Assembly (NCBI GenBank): GCA_017506865.1
Contig: JAFCMP010000542.1
Coordinates: 62,001 to 126,000 of the forward strand
Direction of reading: 5' to 3'
Length of the DNA: 64,000 bases
From: Tribonema minus
Lineage: Eukaryota; Sar; Xanthophyceae; Tribonematales; Tribonemataceae
Shown here in pieces: positions 34,808 through 45,493 of the stretch. Both the position numbers and the translations under genes were made by a program. Under the pieces are notes generated by a model that was not told the DNA's origin, ran no database searches, and saw nothing but the letters and a program-made list of their open reading frames with translations. Position 1 is the first letter of the stretch; every line of letters starts with the position of its first letter.

Positions 34808-37290
34808 TGTCATGACCAACAAATCAGTGTACGCGTGCCTGGCTGGGCAGCTTTGCCGACGCCGGGAACGTGTGAGCAATTGCAGGTAATTTTACCCAAT
34901 GCCACAACAAATGCCCTGATGTGATCAGAATGTCCGCAAAGCATATGCATAGAGAGCCCAACCCCCCACCGATCATCGCAGTTCGCCCTGTCTTTCTCCA
35001 GGGCGGTTGGCGTAACCGTTTTGCAACTGCTGCGTTGGCAAAAAAACCTCAGTCACTCGCTGCCTCTCCCGATGGCATTTGAGGCTAAGGAGGATGGCAG
35101 CGAGCGAGAGGGAGGGCAGATCGCTGGAAACAGCAGTGCCGTCCTCCGGCTTTCTGAGCGCGGCTCACAGGTGAGCTGGGCGCAAAGTCTGGCGCCATCA
35201 CTTCGTGTAGCGTGAGGTACTAACTAGTAGGCTTGTTTGCAAAGAGCACAGAGGGCACTGCGAAAAGAACGGCAGGACGCCGCGGCTGGCTCTAGGGTTC
35301 CTTCCCTAGAGGCGACCGTGGTGTCCTTCGACCTCGTGCACTGCGAGCTGAGGTCTGTGATTGCCCACGGCGCTGCAATCATCAGCTTACCATGTCTGAA
35401 GCGCTGCAGCAACACTCTCTGCTAACGGCATATCACTGAGGCGTTGGCACCAGAAGCAGCCTGGTCTGCGGTGAGGCCCTCGTGTCCCCTTTCTGGGTGG
35501 CGGCAAGCCCAGACGCACTCCTAATGTTTGGCTCGTAGTGGTCTCTGTGCTCTTTGGAAGTAGTGCGTTGGCGGAAGTAGAGCCCAGAGGCCCCATGGCA
35601 CCCACAACATAGCTGCTTCATTATAGACCAATACATCAGTCCAGCTAGACATCCCGGCTTAATAATAGGGTACCGTGGCCTGGGTTTGTAGGAAGTGTTA
35701 GGCGTAGCTGCAGTGTAGCTGAAGGCTGGAGAGGCATCGGACATAGGCCAGGCTTAACAGCATGTTTGAGATCCACTGTAGTGGGGAGGGGATACGGGTG
35801 TCTGTCTTGTGCGGCCCCCCCTTTCTGCTGCTCTCGCAGATGGCTCTGTGTCAACCGCGTGGTTGCCTCTAGACAGTTCCCTGTCACTGACGGCGGTTGG
35901 CGATGTGCATGCAATACTGAATCGCAGGAGGGTACTGTAGCACTTGTTGTTTTCCCTCCTCTGGGGGTATGGGGGTATTCCGCTGCCTCCATGCTTCCCG
36001 GGCCGTCCCTATGTCCGATGCCAGCTCCAAGACCTTCAATTAGAAATTGCTTCTGTAGATGTAGTTGTGGTAGTGGTAGGTCCCCCGCTATGGTCTCCAC
36101 CTTGTTGTGGTGCGGGGGCTTCGTGGTGAGCCTTGGGCAAGTTCACTGCTGTACTAAAGAGAGACCCAGGTAGGTGCATACATGGCCCTTGCATGTGCCA
36201 GCATTCAACGAAGTTTCTAATCAATGATGCCAAGTTGCAGATGTGTGGAAACAGGCGTGGAGTGCGGCACCATACTGTGGTATACCTACCTACCCTGATG
36301 GACATCTGCCGGGTGAGTCTGCAGGCGTGGCTAGGTATTGTGACAACAACGTGTATACTTCTATGCGGGCGTGAATCATGTGTTGAAACAGCATGCTCAA
36401 GTGGCATTCATCATTTTTGGTGAGGATGGGACATAAAGCGCATTCCGCCTGGTATGCAAGTAGGTATTGCTGCCGCCAGAGTAGCCTTCTGGTGCTAGCC
36501 GAGCTTGCAACATTATGCCGCGCTTGCAGTTTTGTGGCTCACCGCACCCTCCACGTTCATCTGTTGGAAGCTGTCGACATGTCTGTTTTAGTACGTGACT
36601 TGACCATCAGGATACCGCCAGGTGCCACTGTACACAGGCAGTACATGGACAGCACATGCGCAGGTCATGATTGCCATGCGCTACGCTCACACCTTGTCGT
36701 TTTTCGCACTGCTTCTTGCATGATTTGCAGGTGGTGAAGCTCGAGCGCAAGTGCATTGCTGGTGCGCCGAAGAGTTCAAGTGATGAAAGCGCCGGAAGTT
36801 GGTTTGTATTACGAGCAGAAACGTATTAGCGACACAGCACATTCGTTTTTGGCACCACATGGGGGCACATGGGGGCAGCACAACATACGATCTCGATATT
36901 GTTTCAGCACTTCAAGTTCTTTTGTCTTGCAGGGTATGCAGCACCGTGTTCTGGCTCGTGGTCAACAGTGTGCTGAGCTTTACTTCACCTGATAATGATG
37001 ACTGTTTCCTTTTACTGTCACTGCTGTGAGTCTTCAAGTTCTGTCAAGTGCTCTGCGTGCGTTTGTTGTAGTGCCTTGCCCGCTGTGGTCCTAGTTGCTG
37101 CTACAGCGCCGTGTTGAGACCACTTCAAATACAATTCTTGCGTGTGCTCAACCACTGCTGCACACCCTTGCAAACTTGAAATTCATTATTTCTGAGGAAA
37201 CTGAATGCGCAAGTTGAAGTGCACTCCACACAATGTCAAGGTGTGTTCACTGAGACAGGCTTCTCGAGGCACACTGCTCAGTCAGTTCAA
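34808..37290 (+). repeat. Tandem segment, unit 1 of 3 (unknown content)
   Basis: About 2.48 kb matches units 2 and 3 over most of its length. Several stretches look like exons on the plus strand: 34990-35170 (after CTCCAG, ends CACAG|GTGAGC) and 35237-35425 (TVVSFDLVHCELRSVIAHGA). A third, near 36225-36320, reads KQAWSAAPYCGIPTYPD. The exons cannot be joined into one frame with confidence, and stops interrupt them. The product is not recognised. Minus-strand open frames also exist. Confidence 0.6.
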
Positions 37291-37847
37291 CGAGTAGAGT
37301 CGGAGACGTACAGATATTGTGGAGTCGTGATGACCCCTGGAAAAACTTTCAGTGGCAGTTACGAACTTCACTTCAAGTTATACAGTTGTATGCCTGACAT
37401 GAGTGCATTGACGCTGACATTGCCTGATATTGCTTGGCATTGCTATGCATGCAGCTGTGAGCATTCAGAAGAAGTAGCGATGATTTTGACTCATTCCGTA
37501 CAGAAGATACGACCAACGCAGCCCATATTGATCATCATACTCTCTCATGAACGATCTCATTTCTGTGAAATGCCAGAAAAAGTTTTGACTGCAGATACTG
37601 AAGGCGTACCTAGGAACTTGGGTAAAGTGTACTGCAGGCACATTACCCAATACATACAGCGGTGGTGGCAAACTCTCATCAATGTGCGTGCTTGTTGTAC
37701 ATCAGGGCCAACTTTTCCATGGTAGTAGTAGTTCAGAAATCTTCACAGCGTGGCTTGACAAGGCACACAAAGAAATGCCCAAGCTTGCGCTGCCTGCAGC
37801 GTATCCAACGCGACTCTGACCCACCATCACGACCCACGATCGGGGTC
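37291..37847. other. Spacer between tandem units 1 and 2
   Basis: About 560 bp without a counterpart between units 2 and 3 and without a recognisable gene. Confidence 0.4.
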
Positions 37848-40370
37848 CTGTCACGACTGACAGCCATGTGCGTGTGTGCCTGATTTGAGACCAGTGCCCA
37901 ATGCTGGTGCCAACGCCAGTGTATGGCGATTATTAAGCAACCGCAGGTGGATTTACTCAATGCCGCTGCCGCTGTGTCCCCCCGGGGGACAATGCCCTGA
38001 GCATCCACTTTTGCGCACGCGGTGGGCGTAACCGTTTTGCAACTGCCGCACCACGTCACTCGCTGACTCTCCCAATGGCAATTGAGGCCGAAGGAGGATG
38101 GCAGCGAGCGAGAGGGAGGGCAGATCGCTGGAAACGGCAGTGCCGTCTTCCAGCTTTCCAAGCGCGGCTCACAGGCGAGCTGCGTGCGAAGTCTACTGTA
38201 GCACCGTCACTTCGTGGCGTGAGGTAGGCTTCTTTGCAAAGAGCACAGAGGGCACTGCGAAAAGAACGGCAGGAAACTGCGGCCGCCTCTAGGGCTCCTT
38301 CCCTAGAGGCGACCGTGGTGTTCCTCGACCTCTTGCACTGCGAGCTGAGGTCTGTGATTGCCCGCGGCGCTGCAATCATCAGCTTACCATGTCTGATGCG
38401 CTGCAGCGATACTACCTGCTAACGGCATATCACTGGGGCGTTGGCACCAGAAGCAGCCTGGTCTGCGGAGAGGCCCTCGTGTCCTCTCTTTGGGCGGCGG
38501 CAAGCCCAGGGCGCCCTCCTAATGTTTGGCTCGTAGTGCTCTCTGTGCTCTTTGGAAGTAGTGCGTTGGCGGAAGTAGAGCCCAGAGGCCCCATGGCACC
38601 CACAATATAGCTACTTGATTGCATGTAGATGATTGCATTCAGTCCAGCCAGACATCTTACCTAATAGGGTACCGTGGCCTGGGCTTGTAGGAAGTGTTAG
38701 GTGTAGCTGCAGTGTAGCTGAAGGCTGGAGAGGCATCGGACATGGGCCAGGCTTATACAGCCTGTTTGAGATCCACTGCAGTGGGGAGGGGATACGGGTG
38801 TCTGTCTTGTGCGGCCCCCTCTTTCTGCTGCTCTCGCAGATGGCTCTGTGTCAACCGCGTGGTTGCCTTTAGACAGTTCCCTGTCACTGACGGCGGTTGG
38901 CGATGTGCATGCAATACTGAATCGCAGGAGGGTAGCACTTTGTTGTTTTCCCTCCTCTGGGGGTATGGGGGTATTCCGCTGCCTCCATGCTTCCGGGCCG
39001 TCCCTATGCCCGATGCCAGCCTCCAAGTCCTTGGGTTATAACTGCCTCTAGAATTGCTTGTGTAGGGAGCAGTAGATTTAGTTCTGGTAGTGGTAGGTCC
39101 CCCGCTATGGTCTCCACCTTGTTGCGGTGCGGGGGCTTGGTGGTGAGCCTTGGGCAAGTTCATTGCTGTACTAAGAGAGACCCAGGTAGGTGCATGCATG
39201 GCCCTTGCACGTGCCAGCGTTTGGCAAACTTTACAGTGACGGAAGTGTGGAACAGGCGTGGACCGGCGCACCATACAATGGCATGCCTACATACCCTGAT
39301 GCTATGGACATCTGTCAGGTGAGTCATGCAGGCTTGGTTAGATACATGTAGTGGATACCAGGACATGAGATACGCACTGCAGTGTCATTCCCAATTGGCA
39401 TTGTTTCATGGACACGAATCAAAAGATCGTAGAGCTCTAGGTGACAAGGTGTGGTGAGCCGTCAAATGAATGCCTTCCACCAATAATCGTGGTCGCCGCT
39501 GCTGCGGCAATTGTCCAGAGTCTTTCTTTTATGTTGCACTGAGCATTTGGCACAAGGCTCGCTATGCAAGTTGGTACTACTGCCGCCAGAGTGGGCTCCT
39601 TGTTCTCGCTTGCAACATACTGCCCCCCTTGCATTGTTGTGCCTCACCGTGCTCACCGCGTTCATCTGTTGGCAGCTGTCTGTTTCCAGCAAGTAGGTGG
39701 TGGTCGACTAGACCGCCAATAGTCCGCCACGTGCCACAGTACATTGCGTGCACTTGCTCACACCTTGTCATTTTTTGCACTGCTTCTTGCATGGCTTGCA
39801 GGTGGCAAAGCTCAAGCACACGTGCATCACTGGTTTGCCAGAGTCCCAGTGGTTCAGGCGAAGGGAAATGGTTTCAAACAGCCAAGAGCAGAAACGCAGT
39901 CGTGGCTGCACATTCGCATTTGGCCCCATTTGAGGGCAGCACGGCATACGGCCTCGCTATTGTGTCAGCACTTCTTTGGTCTTGTACAGCATGCAGCACA
40001 GGTTCTGGCATGTTGTCGGCAGCTTGCTGTGGCTTGTTGAAACTCGTAATGACAAACTTTTACCTCTACTGTCTCTGCTTTGAGTCTTCCTGTCAAGTTT
40101 TGTACTTCTACATGCTTTTGTTGAAGTGCCTTGCCTGTTGTGGTACTGGTTACTGCTACAGCACCATCATGAGACAACATGAACTGCCATTCTTGCGTGT
40201 GCTGAACCCACTGCTGCACCCGTGGAAACTTGATGCTCATCACGTCACGTCTGATGAAACTGAATGCGCAACTGGAGGTGCGCTCATCACGAGCTACACG
40301 ATGTTTGCGTGTGTTCATGGAGACAGGCTTCTTGAGGCACAATGCTCAGTCGTTCAGAGGTGTAAGTAAG
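37848..40370 (+). repeat. Tandem segment, unit 2 of 3 (unknown content)
   Basis: This is the best preserved unit. Plus-strand exon-like blocks include 38234-38422 (TVVFLDLLHCELRSVIARGA), 38389-38610 (LTAYHWGVGTR... then NVWLVVLSVLFGSSALAEVE, hydrophobic) and 39222-39318 (EQAWTGAPYNGMPTYPDAMD then CAG|GTGAGT). The last block and its unit-1 counterpart share QAWxxAPYxGxPTYPD despite indels, which suggests a coding origin. I recognise no family. Confidence 0.6.
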
Positions 40371-40685
40371 TGTGCACAAAGTTGCATGCTTTGCTGCCAA
40401 GATTCAGAAGGATACCAGACCATCATGCACAGATCATTTCTAGTGCAGCAGTGCTCATCCATTGACCACCGGCAGTGCAGCACGGTGGTCACGACTCTTG
40501 CATGCATGGCCACTTCACAGGTGGCCTTTGAGGCAGCCTCTGATTGGCAAACGTTCTTCAGGGGCAGGACAATAATGGCCTCATTCAGAAGCTGGACACG
40601 TCTAGTGCCCTCGACAAGCCGTTGGCTGTACCTGCGCTTGGCCCGTGTGGTCGCCGCCAAGCTGCTATGTAGCACGCAGCTCGCG

Positions 40686-40880
40686 TTGTTGGCCATCCCT
40701 GCCGCTGCTAACAGGACATAGCACAGCGTGCGGTGATAGCGGTTGCCATATCGCAAACAAGCGGAGTGTTTCAAAAGCATGTCCTAATGAGAATCAATTT
40801 TTGAAAGCAGTGGTGTCATGCCCATGTTTACCGTGACTGGCTGCAAAGGTGGCTACTTGAGCGTCAACGTGTGAGCGCAT
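40686..40880 (+). repeat. Copy of the MTHFR 3' end and flank
   Basis: TTGTTGGCCATCCCTGCCGC and following copies the end of MTHFR exon 9 (LLAIPAAAN..T, stop) and about 130 bp of 3' flank (34349-34520). It shows that the duplications in this area include the end of the neighbouring gene. Confidence 0.85.
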
Positions 40881-41034
40881 GCCATCTTGTTGTGCATCCA
40901 TGGCAACAGCGTGCTCAGGCTCATCGGTGGCAGCAGCGCACAGCAAGCCCGTCATCATGACGGCCACGCTGCGCTGTTGTCACACGTGTACATATGTAGT
41001 CACCCCACAACTGTGCCCATGTTTCAACATGTAC

Positions 41035-41437
41035 TTGCCACTTTGGCAATCGGGTCTGTTGGCAGCATCGGGGAGCAGGGGCGGAAGCTGCTGGAGGCTG
41101 TGGCGACGGAGTATGCCAGCAGGATGTCAGTGCCTGGAGGAGCGCGCCCTAAAGCTCTTAAGGGCATCGCCCTGGCGCGCTTACGCTCGGCACTGTTGGC
41201 AGCGCTCCACATGGCGTACTCTGGCCGTGTCATGACACACATGGCAGAATCCAGGGGGGGGGGCACATGGAGGAGGACGTAGGGGAGGATCCCGAGATGC
41301 CATTTGGCGGCGGCGGCGTTTGAGTGGTTGTCGTTGAGACACTTTCAGAAGTCACACGACATGCAGATTCCGTACAGCAGCATCAAGTTAGACCATCATC
41401 TGGGCTTTTTCGCGCCCTGAGCGAGAATTAATAAAAA
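41035..41437 (+). mobile_element. Longest retroelement-like insert (about 400 bp) with C-terminal coding tail
   Basis: It lies between two GTAC motifs (41031-41034 and 41438-41441). Unit 1 has the unoccupied counterpart CCATGTACATACAAATG at 34610-34626. The insert encodes a C-terminal fragment of about 95 residues (contains GSIGEQGRKLLEAVATEYAS and ALARLRSALLAALHMAYSGR; ends PFGGGGV, stop), with a G-run near 41256 that may hide a frameshift. A 3' region with GGGCTTTTTCGCGCCC and an AATAAA-like end follows. The fragment matches no protein family that I know. Confidence 0.6.
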
Positions 41438-41627
41438 GTACATACAAATGCAAGCACGGGTTACTGCCGCCAAGGAGGGGGTCAGCATTACAGTCACCAG
41501 GGGACTCTCCACCCATCATTGAGCATCACATGCCGCAGCGCGCTGAGCTTTAGGTAGCATTGAATGCCATTGAATGCCTCCGCCATACATGCACTGACTG
41601 GCACCCCAAAGCACCAATGACCGTGAT

Positions 41628-44096
41628 GTCCTGTCGTGACTGACAGCCATGTGCGCGTGTGCCTGGTTTGAGACCAGTGATCAATGCTGGTGCCAACGCC
41701 GGCAATGTGTGGCATTTATTGAGCAATTGCAAGGTGGATTTACCCAATGCCGCTTCCTCTAGAGATCTGCAGTGAGAGACAACATGCCCTTGATGAGCAT
41801 CCACTTTGCGCACTGCGGTGGGCGTAACCGTTTTGCGTGCCGCCAGGGGCTGCCTCTCCCGATGGCAATTGAGGCTGAAGGAGGATGGCAGCGAGCGAGA
41901 GGGAGGGCAGATCGCTGGAAACGGCAGTGCCGTCTTCCAGCTTTCCAAGCGCGGCTCACAGGCGAGCTGCGTGCGAAGTCTACTGTAGCACCGTCACTTC
42001 GTGGCGTGAGGTAGGCTTCTTTGCAAGGAGCACAGAGGGCACTGCGAAAAGAACGGCAGGAAACTGCGGCCGCCTCTAGGGCTCCTTCCCTGGAGGCGAC
42101 CGTGGTGTTCTTCGACCTCGTGCACTGCGAGCTGAGGTCTGTGATTGCCCACGGCGCTGCAAACATCAGCTTACCATGTCTGATGCGCTGCAGCACTCTA
42201 GCTGCTAACGGCATATCACTGAGGGGTTGGCACCAGAAGCAGCCTGGTCTGCGGATAGGCACTCGTGGCCTCTCTTTGGGCGGCGGCAAGCCCAGGGCGC
42301 CCTCCTAATGTTTGGCTCGTAGTGCTCTCTGTGCTCTTTGAAAGTAGTGCGTTGGCGGAAGTAGAGCCCAGAGGCCCCATGGCACCCACAACATAGGAAA
42401 GATTGCTTAGCAAAAGCGCAACTTATCTGAACTAGACACCTGCCTTGACAATAGGGTGCCTTGGCCTGGGCTTGTAGCAAACGTTAGGTGTAGCTGCAGT
42501 GCAAGAAGGCTGGAGAGGCATCGGACATAGGCCAGGCTTGTACAGCCTGTTTGAGATTCACTGCAGTGGGGAGGGGATACGGGTGTCTGTCTTGTGCGGC
42601 CCCCCCTTTCTGCTGCTCTCGCAGATGGCTCTGTGTCCACCGCGTCGTTGCCTTTAGTCTGTTCCCCGTCACTGACGGCGGTTGGCGATGTGCATGCAAT
42701 ACTGAATCGCAGGAGGGTAGCACTTGTTGTTTTCCCTCCTCTGGGGGTATGGCGGTATTCCGCTGCCTCCATGCTTCCCGGGCCGTCCCCATGTCCGATG
42801 CCAGCCTCCAATCCTTCGGTTATAACTGACTGTAGAGTTGCTTGCGTAGGCAACAGTAGATGTAGTTGTGGCAGTGGTAAATCCCCCGCTATGGTCTCCA
42901 CCTTGTTGCGGTGCGGGGGCTTGGTGGTGAGCCTTGGGCAAGTTCACTGCTGCACTAAGAGAGACCCAGGTAGGTGCTGTACTTGCAGGGCCTTGCATGT
43001 GCCAGCGTTCAGCAAATTCTATAATCAATGATGCCGAGTTGCAGGTGTGTGGAACGGGCGTGGAACATACCATGGTATACCTACCCTCATGGACATTTTC
43101 AGGTGAGCCTACAGGCATGGATAGGCACCTAGACAAACAATGTGCATAAGTGGACAAGAGACGTATATTGAAACAGCATGCTTAACTGGCATCATCAGTT
43201 GCGTTGTGGATTTGGCATGAAGCTAACTTCGCCTGGTATGCAAGTAGGTATTGCTGCCGCCAGTGACGGCTGCTGGTTCCAGCTTGCAACATCCTGCCCC
43301 GGTTGCATTGTGTGCCTCACCGTACCTACACGTTCATCTGTTGGCAGCTGTCTGTTTTAGCAGGCGGTGGTTGACTAGCACCACAATACCGCCACCTGCC
43401 TTTGTACACCGGCAGTACATGGACAGTACATGCACAGGTCACGATCACCATGTACTTTTTATTAATTCTCGCTCAGGGCGCGAAAAAGCCCAGATGATTA
43501 GCATCTAGCTGTAACGAATCTACATGTCGTATGACAGTCTGAAAGTGTGTACTTTTTACTAATTCTCGCTCAGGGCGCGAAAAAGCCCAGATGATTGGCA
43601 TCTAGCTGTAAGGAATCTTCATGTCGTATGACAGTCTGAAAGTCGCAACGACAACCACTCAAACGCCACCGCCGCCAAATGGCATCTCGGGGTCCTCCCC
43701 TACGTCCTCCTCCATGTGCCCCCCCCCATGTACTACGCTCACACTCTGCCAATCACTGCTGCGCTGCTCGTTGCATGCCAAAGCTCAAGTGATACAAGCG
43801 ACCTGAGTTGGATTATTAAGCGCAGTAACGTAGTGGTGGCGCTGCACAACATAGCTTTCAACACTCCCTGGTGGCAGCAGGGCATAGGGTATAGAGATGT
43901 TGTCAGCACTTTGATCTTCGTCTCAGCGGGTATGCAGCAGCACCATGTTCTAGCACGATGCTTCTGAAGGCGTGCTTGTATCTTCAAGTTGCATCTTGTA
44001 AATGTGACTTCTTATTTCTCCTGCCTTTTGTCCAGCTCGAGTGTTGTGCATGCTTTTGTTCAAGTGCTTTGCCTGCTGTGATGGCTGAGTTTCTAT
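41628..44096 (+). repeat. Tandem segment, unit 3 of 3 (unknown content)
   Basis: Counterpart of units 1 and 2, interrupted by an insertion at 43456-43725. The plus-strand block LEATVVFFDLVHCELRSVIA is kept (42021-42308). The PTYPD block is shortened and frameshifted. A minus-strand open frame of 176 codons (42289-41759) overlaps. It is not conserved at that length in the other units. Confidence 0.55.
43448..43733 (-). mobile_element. Nested double retroelement-like insertion in unit 3
   Basis: The insert 43456-43725 is flanked by CCATGTAC on both sides, and units 1-2 lack it at this point. It contains two head-to-tail copies of the shared 3' end, the first about 97 bp and the second about 175 bp, joined at a GTAC. 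The second extends into the PFGGGG coding tail. Confidence 0.7.
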
Positions 44097-45493
44097 ATGC
44101 AGGGTTAGGGTGACACATGTACACTGGCCGAGCCCGTACGGCAATGGCACTGTACAGTTTTTGTACTGTACTGTATGTTGCATGTTGAATGAACTATGCC
44201 AACAGGTGGTGGCAATGCAACAAAGTGAGGCGCACGCTTTGTGCTGCTCATCTGAAGTTGCTGAGGCCTGTCTTGCGACTGCACTTTGACAACAAGCGAA
44301 TCCACTGGCTGCCTGCATAAAGTTTTCACATTCAACACCATGCCAAACTGCAGAAATAATCAAGGCACATGGTGAGCGCGCGTACGCAAACAGCACATAC
44401 AGGCGCTGTGCCAACAGCATGAAGCATGAAGTGTGCTTGAGCACCTTCCACGCTCATTTTAGTGAAGAGCAAGATGCACAATGCCTGTGCCAGATGATTT
44501 GCACGCAAGAACATCACAGAGCACTATCACATGTGCCAACAAGACATACCTGGAAGCACATAAAACGCCAAGAACATGAAGTACGAAGTTGACACCACGT
44601 TCGGCATACCACCAGCATCAGCAGCAGCAGCACAACAAGTAGCAGCCATGAAAACGAAACAAAACAATGCATGCGGGGCGCCTCTGTTCAAAGCTTGCAT
44701 GAAAAGGCATGTAACGAATGGCACGGGCAGCTGTGCAGCCGTGCCCCTGTGGGAGTTCACCCCTGGCCTCTGAATCAGTTCTACAGTACACAATGGAAGT
44801 TTCCCCGGTGCCTGCGGTGAAACACGCCCCCCGAACGCGGAATCAGACGCACAAACGCAACTGCCGCTGCTGCTCCTTCTGAGAGCGACTTGCAAGACGA
44901 AGCGAAGAAGGGAAGCTGGAGTGGCAGCGGCTGTGACGCTTCGCTACGAGCGCTGCTGCACATGCTGAGCACTGTGGAAAGCGCCGCGCGCGCCCTGCGT
45001 AGTGCACAAATGCAACTAAAGAGAGTTCCCCCGCCGCTACCCTACTTTCCCCCCTGATATCACGGAACATAGAGAGGGATTCGGACCCACGCACATAGCC
45101 ACAAAACACCTCGAGTCGCCACTGCCCGGTGCCGCGTTAGTTGAGACACTCAGCGGCCACGGCATTGCAGGCAAGCATATAAGGGCCAAGCCGTGACGGG
45201 GGTAGCCACATGCACTTGCGCCGGCGGCGCACGCGCGCATGGAAGACTGCTGTGTGTGCAGCTGCATGCGCCGGCTGGGGCCTGACTGCTGCCGCCAAGG
45301 AGGCTAGTGCAGCTTACAAACTGGCGGCGGCGGCCGCAGCACAGCCAGCGCGCGCAGGGGCAGTAGGCGGCACACGCACCGATGCCAAAACGGGCCCGCA
45401 GTGTGCCCTCCCCGCGCGCCGCACTTCCGCTTTAGCCGAGAAACGCCGCGCGCGCGCCGCCCCATCCCAATAGCCCGGCGCTGCCGCGGCTGC
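44097..45493. other. Intergenic region without a recognisable gene
   Basis: About 1.4 kb. A short TTAGGG trace lies at 44101-44110. A minus-strand open frame at 44895-44527 has a hydrophobic stretch but no recognisable domain and no paralog. It separates the tandem units from the convergent large gene. Confidence 0.45.

Noticed and set aside
41759..42289. Minus-strand 176-codon frame in tandem unit 3
   Set aside because: The counterparts in units 1 and 2 are much shorter (63 and 107 codons) and no domain is visible, so I do not call it a gene.
42594..43031. Plus-strand 145-codon frame in tandem unit 3
   Set aside because: Its frame is interrupted in units 1 and 2, and it spans apparent splice donors. 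Probably chance.
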